A stretch of 64,000 nt of DNA from Cyclobacteriaceae bacterium (lineage in GTDB: Bacteria > Bacteroidota > Bacteroidia > Cytophagales > Cyclobacteriaceae): contig JANQOR010000023.1 of NCBI GenBank assembly GCA_028285685.1, positions 62,001-126,000 on the forward strand. The letters run 5' to 3'. Of the stretch, positions 11,793-20,877 are shown one piece after another. The notes under the pieces are model-generated. The model was not told the origin of the DNA. It saw only the letters and a program-made list of their open reading frames with translations, and searched no databases. The position numbers and the translations under genes were made by a program. Each line of letters begins with the position of its first letter. Position 1 is the first letter of the stretch.

Positions 11793-12845
11793 TTAAGTAT
11801 TTTCCAGACTCAACTGAAGTCGGTTCGTGACGTACTCAATTTCGTTTCTGGTAAGACGCGTAGATCGCCTTTTGATTTTGGCATTGACCTTGGCAAGATC
11901 TTCGTAATACGCAGCTTCATAGCCGTACTCTTCCTTCTTCAACACATAGTCATAAGGTCCTCTCTGCGAAATGAATTTTACAAAAATCGGAGCGGTCTCA
12001 ATCGCAAGAAACAGCAACAGAATAAACCAGTGTGCTATCCGGATTGCTCCACTTTTTTCGGTGAGCCGACTCAGCGCCTCCATTCTTGATGCGAGACCTG
12101 TTAACTGGCTTTCCTGAACTTCGGACAAAGCAGAGTTAACACCCTGATCAACGATCGCGAGGGCGTTTTCCTTTTCGTCAATTAAACGGCTGTTCTTCGC
12201 CACAAGTATTTTAAGTTCAGCCTCAACTTTGTCGGCGTCAGCTTTTTTGATCGCATAAATGGGACCTGCATTTCGACGCTTAGAGCCCCCGGTACCATCA
12301 GCTTCTTCCTGTGCTATTTTACTCAACTCATCCCGTTTTTTTGTTTTTTCAGTTACCTCATCCTTAAGCGATTGGATTTCGGCACTCAAGCGCTGCCTTG
12401 TCTCATTAAATCTACTTTTAACCACCTGCTCCTGTTGGACCATGTCTTCCTGGATCATAAGTGAAATCTCACTATCGATTTCTTTTTCGAAGATCTTAAG
12501 TTCAAGAGGCTTGGCTATTACCACCGAGATGATAATGGCTAAGATCAGCCTGGGAATCGCTGCTAGGAATTCCTGACGTGATTCCCCGTTTTTTCTCATG
12601 CTGGATACGATGAATCGATCTAAATTGAAGATCATCAGTCCCCAAAGAAGACCAAATATTGCCGCTATCCAATAGCTATCAAAAACTGTAAAAAGTGCGT
12701 AACCACCTGCTAATGCAGCAAATACACCAGTGAAGAAGATGGTGGCACCAATGCCGACATACTTACTGGATTCTGAGGGACAATTTGACAGGATCGATCT
12801 ATTTGCTCCTGCACATAACCAAAAAAATTCTTTTAACCTGTTCAT
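11793..12845 (-). CDS. DUF4407 membrane protein with long coiled coil
   Basis: 350 aa with the DUF4407 layout: two hydrophobic segments near the N-terminus (about 30-75), a third at about 90-110, a long charged helical stretch rich in Lys, Glu and Gln (about 125-255) that should form a coiled coil, and a final membrane segment at about 268-290. The N-terminus is conserved for the family (residues 1-20 with FFWLCAGAN, then KYVGIGA). Function is unknown; the topology suggests the coiled coil is loop-exposed on one side of the membrane. It lies on the same strand as, and 267 bases downstream of, the six-gene cassette ending at 13113, so co-transcription is possible but not shown. Confidence 0.85.
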   Translation of the reverse strand: MNRLKEFFWLCAGANRSILSNCPSESSKYVGIGATIFFTGVFAALAGGYALFTVFDSYWIAAIFGLLWGLMIFNLDRFIVSSMRKNGESRQEFLAAIPRLILAIIISVVIAKPLELKIFEKEIDSEISLMIQEDMVQQEQVVKSRFNETRQRLSAEIQSLKDEVTEKTKKRDELSKIAQEEADGTGGSKRRNAGPIYAIKKADADKVEAELKILVAKNSRLIDEKENALAIVDQGVNSALSEVQESQLTGLASRMEALSRLTEKSGAIRIAHWFILLLFLAIETAPIFVKFISQRGPYDYVLKKEEYGYEAAYYEDLAKVNAKIKRRSTRLTRNEIEYVTNRLQLSLENT

Positions 12846-12853
12846 ACGATAGC

Positions 12854-12877
12854 AACGAAGGCGTAGATGCCTTTGTT
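12854..12877. other. Inverted repeat in the leader of the DUF4407 gene
   Basis: Arms AACGAAGGC and GCCTTTGTT (9 bp with one G-T pair) enclose a six-base loop, 8 bases upstream of the minus-strand start at 12845. There is no T-tract, so it is not an obvious terminator; it could be an operator or an RNA hairpin covering the start. The rest of the 12846-13112 gap shows no gene. Confidence 0.4.
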
Positions 12878-13112
12878 ATACAAGCACTGTCGCAGATATC
12901 GGTTTTGTTATTGCTGTCCTAAACTCAGAGGCATATGCTCGAATTCCTCGCAGGTAGGAATGTGATCTATTCCATATAACGAAAAGGGCTATATAGGGAA
13001 ATTCTCACAACCAAGAGTCCTAGCCTTTGGAGGAACAATTGTTCAGAAGGTTGAAAAGAAGATAGGAAAACGACCTCCGCCCATCTCAATCTGAAGTCAG
13101 ACTTCTTGTTAT

Positions 13113-15290
13113 CTACCCTGAAATATTGAAGACCACCGCAGGCGAGCCCTCCATAATTTTTGCAGCAAAATCTGCCACAGAGGATGCATTTAGGCTTGTT
13201 TTGAGTGACGTGATGCTCATCACATTTTCTGTAGATGGTGTCAGGATAACATGTTCCTTATCTTCAGTTCTGGTCACTCCTTCCGGGGCTGATTGGTCGG
13301 TCGGAAAGGGGCTTTCTTTCAAAAATTGACTGGCCTGCAAGCTCTCATTATATTCATACAAAAATCCTGGATGAAGTTTTCCGGGATGTAAATGAAAATC
13401 TAGTTTGTAGAAACTACCTGAAAACAGGAATAGCATAATATTCAGATCGAGGTTATCCTTTCGAATGAGTGAAAATGGATCAGCGTGTGGATAAACGTCG
13501 ACCATAAAATCCGGCCAGCCACTTACTGCAACAGAATTGATAAGGAAGCCTGTAGTTGTTTCAGCAAGAAATTGTTGTTTTAGATTGGAGGATAGGTCTG
13601 CTTCGACCGTATGACCAATTGAGAAGGCTCCACAGATAAACGCGTTGACCCAATTGTGGTCTACATGGAAAAATCGAATGCTTTCATTGGGTAGAAGATC
13701 AAGATCTGGTATGAGATATCGGAACGGGATTCCTATCAGTTTTCTCCAGTTTTCAAATTTGCTAGCCACATGATCGGGTAGCGACGTGATTTGAGGAGAA
13801 TCAGTAAGAGGAAGGTTGAATAGGTTCTTATAGCCCGGCTGTTCTTTCAATGCCGACAATCGCATTGCCATTGTGGTTTCGCTTTTCCACTTAAAAAACT
13901 CAGTGGAGAAATCAACATCGTTCAAAGCAGTTAATCTCCCAAGTTCGTAGGCAGCAGCATACGTGGCGTCCTCCACACCTGTAGGATCTGATAAAATCAA
14001 GTCATTTGGCTCTTTCGGAATTTCTACTCCTGATGAGGTAGTCAGCAAAGGGAAATTCGGATCAATTCCTGTCAAACTGATGGGTCCGGCAGCCAAGGGT
14101 CCACGATACCAGGCTGAAGCTGTGCCTTCTTGTCCTGGATGGAGGTTCACGTAGGGCAGTTTAGCAGCACCACTTCCAGTGGTGTCGCTCGCGGTTGGGT
14201 CGAGTGCCATCGGAGCAAAACCTCCAGCAAGGTTGGAGATCAATCCGTGAAATGTGCTTCCGGGCATTTTAGCCATGTGTTTTATGATTCCATAGGACTT
14301 TTCTGTCTTTTGAATGGAAAATGCTTGTTGAAGTGCCTTGGCGAAACTTTCTGAAGTGTCAAACAGTTTCTGATACACTGATAAATTTGTACTAAAATCT
14401 ATATTTGAAATTGCCGGATCGGCGGCCGCAAAGGAATCATTGATCCTACCTGCAATAGCCTCAGAGATGTAGTACAGCTCTTCGTCAAATGCGTGGAATT
14501 GCCATTTGTACAAATAGGGAAAAATGTAGTTTCCATCCTTTTGAATGCCCTGAAACGAAAACCCATCTCCATTTACCACATATTGATTTTCGAGGGAAAC
14601 CAGGTAGACGGTACTGTTATGCCCTTTTTGCGGTAACCTGTTGCACAAAAGAACTGCGTGCTCCTCAATGTCATCGATCGGGTTTCGTTGATTGCTGTCC
14701 TTTATTCGGGCGTAGCTCAAATACTGGAGCTCGTCCGTTGTTGTCGGAATAAGTTGTGTAGCCAATGAATCGGAGCCCGACGGAATCTCAATGTAATTGA
14801 TCTTACCAGGAAGATGCGATAGATCTTCCTGAGTGAGTGGGGGTGATCCTGCTTTTGTAGGATCAGACGACTCGGAATCGAACAAAGAAGCAAGTGTACT
14901 AAGTTCCACGCCATTACATTCTTTCACTATGGTTTCACTTTCGTCTATAAGCAAAAGAAACAGCCACGGAGCATTGGTACTTAATTTACTCTTGGCAGGC
15001 AATGGTGTTCGCTCCCAGGGCAGCGTACTTCTTGTCAGGACCAGGGATGGTAGCGTTGCTTCATAATCCCCTTTGCCTCCGGTTGGAGGGTAGTTTGTCT
15101 GAATAAGTGATGTATCTAGTTGGAAGCGTGGACCGGTAACATGGAAAGAAAGTGACTGACTTTCGAAACTAGGGTATTTGACAGCGTCACCGTCCTTTAC
15201 CTCAAGGTTTTGTGTTACAGAAACGGAATAGACCCCGTCTTTCAAAACCGGCTTGTGGAAATCGTAGAAAGTAATCGAATTATCTGCCAT
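13113..15290 (-). CDS. Large uncharacterised protein of the six-gene cassette (725 aa)
   Basis: Last gene of the cassette. No signal peptide or membrane helix. The N-terminal about 130 residues are beta-rich, with an FYDF..VLKDGVYSVSVTQ opening and the stretches VTGPRFQLD (residues about 51-59), NYPPTGGKGDY and VLTRSTLPWER (about 84-94). The middle part is acidic and Ser/Thr-rich. The C-terminal half has a conserved-looking YLIPDLDLLPNESIRFF segment near residue 535 followed by VDHNWVNAFICGAFSIG. From memory, these phrases (TLPWER; LxPxESIRFFxxDxNWxxAxxxGAxSIG) recur in large hypothetical proteins next to DUF6603 proteins in unrelated phyla; I cannot check this here. The gene starts 3 bases after the DUF6603 stop. 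Function unknown. Confidence 0.85.
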   Translation of the reverse strand: MADNSITFYDFHKPVLKDGVYSVSVTQNLEVKDGDAVKYPSFESQSLSFHVTGPRFQLDTSLIQTNYPPTGGKGDYEATLPSLVLTRSTLPWERTPLPAKSKLSTNAPWLFLLLIDESETIVKECNGVELSTLASLFDSESSDPTKAGSPPLTQEDLSHLPGKINYIEIPSGSDSLATQLIPTTTDELQYLSYARIKDSNQRNPIDDIEEHAVLLCNRLPQKGHNSTVYLVSLENQYVVNGDGFSFQGIQKDGNYIFPYLYKWQFHAFDEELYYISEAIAGRINDSFAAADPAISNIDFSTNLSVYQKLFDTSESFAKALQQAFSIQKTEKSYGIIKHMAKMPGSTFHGLISNLAGGFAPMALDPTASDTTGSGAAKLPYVNLHPGQEGTASAWYRGPLAAGPISLTGIDPNFPLLTTSSGVEIPKEPNDLILSDPTGVEDATYAAAYELGRLTALNDVDFSTEFFKWKSETTMAMRLSALKEQPGYKNLFNLPLTDSPQITSLPDHVASKFENWRKLIGIPFRYLIPDLDLLPNESIRFFHVDHNWVNAFICGAFSIGHTVEADLSSNLKQQFLAETTTGFLINSVAVSGWPDFMVDVYPHADPFSLIRKDNLDLNIMLFLFSGSFYKLDFHLHPGKLHPGFLYEYNESLQASQFLKESPFPTDQSAPEGVTRTEDKEHVILTPSTENVMSITSLKTSLNASSVADFAAKIMEGSPAVVFNISG

Positions 15291-15293
15291 TCT

Positions 15294-18071
15294 CTAGTTC
15301 GTTGATGCTACATTTCTTTTATAACCGGTGTAGGGGAAACTAACTCCCTCAGGGGTAGGTTTCATATCAAGGTAATCCCATTCGTGACTGGAAATGGTAA
15401 TTGAATCCGGTGATTTTTCCGGAGGACGGGCTGATATTTCAACTCCGGAAAGAAGTCCCTCCAACAGATCATTTCCACCAAGCTGTGGAGGAGATGCCAG
15501 AGCACCAGTTGGCTGCCAAAGCGCGGCAGGCATGTTTTTGATTGTTGCTGTAAACTGAAAATGGGAAGTTATTTCTTCTTCAGTCATTGGGCCTCCATCT
15601 TTAGAAATGGTAACAGTGAGATTTGATGTGGAAAAGTCCTCTTTCGTATTAGCCATGGGTTGGATCCCAAAGTCCTTACTAAATACTGCAAAAGGAAACG
15701 TGGTGATCTGTTGTTTGCCTGTGGTGGTGTCAGAAAGGGTATATAAGATTTTCACGTCGCCAGTTGCAACGCCAGTAACTTTGCCAGTCGTCTTATCCAC
15801 AGTTGCTATCTTGGTGTCTGAACTAGTCCATTTACCTCCAGTCTGACTTTGCGTCGGCATTGTAATGTTAGCGCCCACCTCCACAAAATAGGGAATGCTC
15901 ATCTTCGAGATGATCGCTTTGACCGGTACTGCAGTTGAGCATACGACACTCAGTTCTTTTGCATTGACCACATGGTAGGTTGGTGTGGACTTGCTTGCGA
16001 TGATTCCGTCTGACACGGTGCAGGAAATAACCTTGTCCGCAGCAGGCAGGAATCCCGTATTAAATTCATCCCAACCAATTGGTTCAAGCGCTGCGCGAGA
16101 TTCGCCGAAGGAAATGCCGACAGTAAACGAAACCAGTACATGCACATGTACACTGGCATGACCAGAAAAGGAGGGTCCCCAGACCTCCAGGTCAGCGCCA
16201 AGGTCGAAGTTCACACTGGTATGAATGGTAAATAACCACAAATCAATATTTATGCTTGCTGATACGCTGAGGTCTACGTAGATCTGACCCGTGTAATGAT
16301 AGGGCTTCCAATAGATGATGAAGTCTGCACCCATGGCAAAGTAGACATGGATCGAAAAGTCACCACCAGCCTGGAAATTTGCCATCATATGTCCACCGGC
16401 CATCAATGCCTGCGGCGTGATGGCAAAGTAAGACTGGGCCTTGACCGATAGGAGAGAACTCACATTCCAGTTCATTTCGAGGCGAGAAACCCTTGGGTAA
16501 TATGGCTTTGGTGCATAAGTGGTGGCATATCCACCCATTGTGACAACAAAGTCACCCTCCCGAGCACCATTCCATTGTCCTGCTAGCTGATCCTTAAACA
16601 CAACCAGCACTGCATAGCCTCCCGTGATATGTGCTTGAGGAACATAGATGTAGGATCCAGGAAGAAATACCCCATTGATTGCAAGAACCCCACGTTCCGG
16701 AATAAATCTGGCGACCAGTCCTACTTTTAATTTTGCTAGCGCAGGCGTCGGTTCATCAGTCTTTTTTGGAACCGGAAAGGACATATCGGAAAGACCGATA
16801 ATATCGATCTCTAATTCCTGCTCCATCTGTACCACCAGCAGAACAAAGTTGGATACCATCTTAAAAGATTCTGCTCGAATTCCAATTGTACCCCAGAATC
16901 CACCATCAACAGGCATGAATTGCTCATTGAGCTCATCGGTGCTGGGTGGGGTCGAAGGATGGATTACAGGCTTGACAAGTACATAATTTTGAACATTACT
17001 TGGCTCAGGTAAGGTCATAGCCCGATTGTAACCAAAGCCTGCTGCTATGTCCGTCACACGAAGGAGAGGCGGCCCGCCGGCAGGTATTCTGAGAAAACCA
17101 AACACCACCACTGTAGTGATGCCATTTGGCAGATGAGCATAGGAACCCTCGATGGTGAGACTCGCTTTTGAATACTTCACGCAAAGCATCCCTCCGTACC
17201 CGTCGACAGAGGCTAAGCTTTTATGACCGGTGGAATCTACGACGGGGTATTTTACCGATTGCTCCTCGAAGAGGCCATCAATACTAAGTGGTGGTTTCTT
17301 GATATTCAGTGAAAGGCCATGAAGGCCGAGGTGATCCAAACTAAAGGGATCGAGCGTACTGGTTGCGGTGAATCCAATGAGTCCTATTTTCAAGGGACCT
17401 AAGGATAGGGAGCCACTCACGTCAACGTCTACCTTGCCATCCTTCAGTCCCAGGCTTATGTCACTGATCTCGATTGGTCCTATCTTTTTGCCAACCCTGT
17501 TAGGATTCTTTTTCGTGGTGGATGTCGATGTACTTGCAGCAGTTGGTGGCTGCATGTCGTTAACCGTCCCCGAAGAACTTAGAACATCAGTGCTTGTACC
17601 GATTTGTAGTGTTGCAGTGCAGTTAACACCTTTTTTGATTAATAACGGCAGTGGGCTAACTCCGGGCGGTAAGATTTCATTGATAGAGGTACATTGCGAT
17701 TGAGTGAGAGCGCCCGTACTCACCATCAGTTGAAAACTCTTGATGGCTAGCTGTGCTTCACCTGGGAGGAAACCTTTGAGAAATGGTAATGCCGAAAGAT
17801 CTATGCTGGCTCCAAAGCTTGCTGAAAGTACCTCTGTTGTACCATAGCTGGCAACCATAATATCTTCAACTGAAATGGAGAAACCATCTGGGACGATTTC
17901 GGCAAGGGCTGAGGAAAGAGATTGAACACGACTTTTGTCCAGCGTCAAAGAACTGCTGCCCGGAGTCGGCCGTATTACAGAAACCAGCCGACTGGTCGGA
18001 CCCTGTCCTGCTTTGCTCAGGTCAAACTCTACTCCTTCGAGCGTTATGGAGAGGTACCTATTTTTAAACAT
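15294..18071 (-). CDS. DUF6603-domain giant protein with Big_2-like Ig domain
   Basis: 925 aa, no signal peptide. The body (about 200-680) matches what I know of DUF6603: GLHGLSLNIKKPPLSIDG, YGGMLCVKYSKASLTIEGSY, AGGPPLLRVTDIAAGFGYNR (about 335-355), TMGGYATTY, ITPQALMAGGHMMA (about 545-560), ADFIIYWKPYHYTG and DLEVWGPSFSGHA (about 635). The sequence is glycine-rich and beta-strand-rich throughout. Residues about 735-795 form a bacterial Ig-like domain 2 (WTSSDTKIATVD, then TGKVTGVATGDVKI), a fold usual in surface or phage tail proteins. DUF6603 function is unknown. Fifth gene of the cassette, 16 bases after the subtilase and 3 bases before the 725 aa protein. Confidence 0.85.
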   Translation of the reverse strand: MFKNRYLSITLEGVEFDLSKAGQGPTSRLVSVIRPTPGSSSLTLDKSRVQSLSSALAEIVPDGFSISVEDIMVASYGTTEVLSASFGASIDLSALPFLKGFLPGEAQLAIKSFQLMVSTGALTQSQCTSINEILPPGVSPLPLLIKKGVNCTATLQIGTSTDVLSSSGTVNDMQPPTAASTSTSTTKKNPNRVGKKIGPIEISDISLGLKDGKVDVDVSGSLSLGPLKIGLIGFTATSTLDPFSLDHLGLHGLSLNIKKPPLSIDGLFEEQSVKYPVVDSTGHKSLASVDGYGGMLCVKYSKASLTIEGSYAHLPNGITTVVVFGFLRIPAGGPPLLRVTDIAAGFGYNRAMTLPEPSNVQNYVLVKPVIHPSTPPSTDELNEQFMPVDGGFWGTIGIRAESFKMVSNFVLLVVQMEQELEIDIIGLSDMSFPVPKKTDEPTPALAKLKVGLVARFIPERGVLAINGVFLPGSYIYVPQAHITGGYAVLVVFKDQLAGQWNGAREGDFVVTMGGYATTYAPKPYYPRVSRLEMNWNVSSLLSVKAQSYFAITPQALMAGGHMMANFQAGGDFSIHVYFAMGADFIIYWKPYHYTGQIYVDLSVSASINIDLWLFTIHTSVNFDLGADLEVWGPSFSGHASVHVHVLVSFTVGISFGESRAALEPIGWDEFNTGFLPAADKVISCTVSDGIIASKSTPTYHVVNAKELSVVCSTAVPVKAIISKMSIPYFVEVGANITMPTQSQTGGKWTSSDTKIATVDKTTGKVTGVATGDVKILYTLSDTTTGKQQITTFPFAVFSKDFGIQPMANTKEDFSTSNLTVTISKDGGPMTEEEITSHFQFTATIKNMPAALWQPTGALASPPQLGGNDLLEGLLSGVEISARPPEKSPDSITISSHEWDYLDMKPTPEGVSFPYTGYKRNVASTN

Positions 18072-18087
18072 TGGACCGTTTCATTCT

Positions 18088-19215
18088 TTACATATCAAAA
18101 TAGTTTATATCCACTGCGCTGCATACCTCCAGGTCTGGCTGTTCGAATAGCCGATCATAGAATTCCGGTTTGGCTTTGACATGAGCCATGTCGAAATTCT
18201 TAAATGGATGATATTCAATTAGGTATTCGCCTGCTTCGCTTTCCAGCCGTTTGATCAATTCATCGGTAGATGTTCCGACCACCAGTCCCTCAACGTCACG
18301 GTTCCCTTTCCTTGCTCGGTTGCACTGGCTTTTGAGTCGGTAATCAATGAATGGTTTAGGATGGTCGGGAAGTTCTATTGGTTCTGGTTGCCGATGATAT
18401 GGAACTTTGGTTCTGATGTTCTCCATCGCTTTTTCTGGATCAATAGTTCCATATCTGCTTCCCTCGGCAGGTGTGCAGCTTTCGATTAAGGCCATTTTCA
18501 CATCATTGGCTGTTGCTTCCGGGTTTGCTTCGAAAAGTGCAGCAGCAACACCGGCCACAATTGCACAGGAAAAAGACGTCCCATTAACCTTGCGTATTTC
18601 CCCATTGTCCAGCGGGATTTCGACATCTACCCCCAAAGCAGCAATTTCAGGCTTTATGCATTTCCCATTTTCGTTATGAATCCTTCCAGAGAAGTTGGCC
18701 ACTTGTCTGTATTGGTCTACTGCCCCGACACAAAGTACGTCCGGATGAATGCCAGGGGAGAGGACGGTTCCGTTGCCTTTGTTGCCTGATGGTGCGATGA
18801 CGAGAATGTCTTCTTTTTTACAGGTTGCGAATGCTTTGTTTAGTATTGGCGACTTTGAGGAGACTCCGATTGGGCAACAGGCAATTTTGGCGTTTTGATC
18901 AATCAAGTCATCTAAGCCAAAAAGTAGATCGCACAGAATCTTGCCGTATGATTTGATATTGCGAGTTTTGGAATTAGATACGGCTGATTTGCAAGTTGCA
19001 TGGCTTTCAAAATGACTATTGATCAGATAGAGAACTATATCTTGGTGAGTTTTTTTACTATCAATCAGGGTTCCAGCGTTTCTACGAGCATTCAATGTTA
19101 GGAGACAATTAGGAATTGAATTGGGACCGGAATCGAGTATAACGAACGAAAAATGTCTTGCGCTCACCATAGTTGATATAATGGAACTTCGTACATTCGA
19201 TGTTGACTTGCTCAT
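18088..19215 (-). CDS. Subtilase-family protease without signal peptide
   Basis: 375 aa, S8 fold. Probable triad: Asp28 in VILDSG, His72 in SHATCKSAV (in place of the usual HGTxVAG) and Ser214 in NGTSFSCAIVAG; the oxyanion Asn is in APSGNKGNG (about residue 143). The Asp and His motifs are poor matches, while the Ser and Asn motifs are good, so activity is likely but not certain. No signal or propeptide is present, so it should act inside the cell or leave with the cassette products. The C-terminal 120 residues are outside the protease fold and unrecognised. The start overlaps the stop of the 553 aa gene as ATGA (19212-19215), implying translational coupling. A maturation protease for the neighbouring giant proteins is a reasonable guess. 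Confidence 0.85.
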   Translation of the reverse strand: MSKSTSNVRSSIISTMVSARHFSFVILDSGPNSIPNCLLTLNARRNAGTLIDSKKTHQDIVLYLINSHFESHATCKSAVSNSKTRNIKSYGKILCDLLFGLDDLIDQNAKIACCPIGVSSKSPILNKAFATCKKEDILVIAPSGNKGNGTVLSPGIHPDVLCVGAVDQYRQVANFSGRIHNENGKCIKPEIAALGVDVEIPLDNGEIRKVNGTSFSCAIVAGVAAALFEANPEATANDVKMALIESCTPAEGSRYGTIDPEKAMENIRTKVPYHRQPEPIELPDHPKPFIDYRLKSQCNRARKGNRDVEGLVVGTSTDELIKRLESEAGEYLIEYHPFKNFDMAHVKAKPEFYDRLFEQPDLEVCSAVDINYFDM

Positions 19216-20873
19216 TTTTGTTTTACTGATGCATTTCCATCACCTATGTAAAAACCACCATAGATGGCCTGTAATATTAAGTTCACAGCAATCTCACCGG
19301 CGCACCAGGGATTAATTTCGTTCTTATGAGTTTCGGAATACGCCTGTCCTCGTAGATTTAGGCCCGAACCTATGATTCCTGGCAGGGGATCTAACACGTA
19401 GCAAGCTCTAACTATTTCTGCCTCCCGCTGGTCCTCCGGCAGTGCATTTTCTCCGTGTAATATTTTCCCAAGCAAGATTAAGTGAACAGCTTCAAAGGCA
19501 ATATCTCCGACATCGAGAATTACGTTTATGACGATGATGTAGGTATCTCTTTCATCTTCATCCTCATATTTATATTCTATCCTAAGAATAAGAAAGTGAA
19601 ATAGGAACTTTACAATTGGCCATGCAAAACAGCACCACCACTGGTATCCCCAGGTTCCCTCGAGTCTATCCAGTTGATTAACGTTTTGATGGTTAGGATC
19701 AGAATAGTGCTGTGCATAGCCATTGACGACAATAGAGAGAAGTAGAGAAGCCATCGATATTCCAGTACCCCAGTATCTCGTACCCGCTTCAGGAAAAGTA
19801 TCAGTGGCCGCATCGCAAGCTGAATAGACTCCATCCAGTAGCTGCAAGATACCATACATAATAGCATCACGTTGCTTCTCAGTATAGCTCTGAGATATTG
19901 ATTTTGACAGATCCAAATTGTTGCCTGTAGCAGGATTGCCAATTATTGTGATAGGGATGGCGAAAACTATCGAAAGGATTTCTATCAAGGAGGGGATATC
20001 ATTTGAGGAGGACACTGCCTGATATAGTTGGCAGAGCTCAGAATCTTGATCTATCTCCTTGGTCAGCAGAGAGCTTAGCATGTTGCGAATATCAGGCACT
20101 CGAGATGTTAGTTGAGTTATCAATTTGATAACAATCTCTTTTGAGGTGTCGGCTTCCTGAGCTAATAGGGATTTTATCGAATTGAAAAGTTCCTCAGTTG
20201 TCATGGAACTGGATTCCAGCTGATCTAGTAAAGATTTGCTACTGCTTTTAAATGAATTTATCAGATCATCCGTGATAACTGCCTTCAGCTCAGTCATCAT
20301 TGCTTGTATGGTATCTTCGTATTGCGTAGAAAATTGTTTGAAGTGGTCTGCTAACCCATTAAAAAGTGTTTCAAGTAGACTACTCTCGCCTGAGGCGGTT
20401 TGAGAATGTTGTGTTTTTACGTGCGGCAGGTCCTTGAAAGAAATTGAAAGACCACCATTTACTAGAGCGGTAGCGATATTTTTCAAGGTAGACATATTCA
20501 AACCTGGAATGTTTGGGATGTCCGGTATATCTGAGAGGCTAGCTTCAATCAAGTTAATTAGTGCTTTTGGATCAACATCACTACTTAGTGTGTGTAGCTG
20601 ACCTAGGATTGGATCCAGCGTACTTTTTACCTGATCAGTAACGAATTCAAATACGCCATCAGGAATTGGGTCATCAACGTCAAAATCAGGAAGTTCAAAG
20701 TTCTCAAACTTACTTTTTATGGCTTCTATATTATCTTCTATTTGCAGCCACTGAAAACCGCTTGTGATCATATCTTGGATCTGGTCCGATGTGTTTAGTA
20801 TATCATCCCAATTGTCAACCACCACATTCTTCACATCCATTACATCGTCCAATATGTCTTGTTTGCTACTCAT
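19212..20873 (-). CDS. Uncharacterised helical protein with hydrophobic C-terminal part (553 aa)
   Basis: Third gene of the cassette. The N-terminal about 340 residues are acidic and mostly helical, with many short hydrophobic heptad-like stretches separated by Pro-rich turns (PDFDVDDPIPDG near residue 65; a DIPDIPNIPGLN run near 120). This suggests a long rod or coiled-coil arrangement. The C-terminal about 200 residues contain hydrophobic or aromatic segments (around 375-390, 420-440, 455-475 and 520-545), including a WGYQWWCCFAWP stretch, which could insert in or rest on a membrane. No signal peptide and no domain I recognise. It starts 4 bases after the collar-domain gene and overlaps the subtilase start by ATGA. 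Function unknown; tape-measure-like or pore-like roles are only possibilities. Confidence 0.8.
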   Translation of the reverse strand: MSSKQDILDDVMDVKNVVVDNWDDILNTSDQIQDMITSGFQWLQIEDNIEAIKSKFENFELPDFDVDDPIPDGVFEFVTDQVKSTLDPILGQLHTLSSDVDPKALINLIEASLSDIPDIPNIPGLNMSTLKNIATALVNGGLSISFKDLPHVKTQHSQTASGESSLLETLFNGLADHFKQFSTQYEDTIQAMMTELKAVITDDLINSFKSSSKSLLDQLESSSMTTEELFNSIKSLLAQEADTSKEIVIKLITQLTSRVPDIRNMLSSLLTKEIDQDSELCQLYQAVSSSNDIPSLIEILSIVFAIPITIIGNPATGNNLDLSKSISQSYTEKQRDAIMYGILQLLDGVYSACDAATDTFPEAGTRYWGTGISMASLLLSIVVNGYAQHYSDPNHQNVNQLDRLEGTWGYQWWCCFAWPIVKFLFHFLILRIEYKYEDEDERDTYIIVINVILDVGDIAFEAVHLILLGKILHGENALPEDQREAEIVRACYVLDPLPGIIGSGLNLRGQAYSETHKNEINPWCAGEIAVNLILQAIYGGFYIGDGNASVKQK

Positions 20874-20877
20874 TCGC

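Noticed and set aside
13090-13102. GAAGTCAGACTTC-like palindrome after the cassette as terminator
   Set aside because: Stem is short with almost no loop and there is no T-tract on the minus strand.
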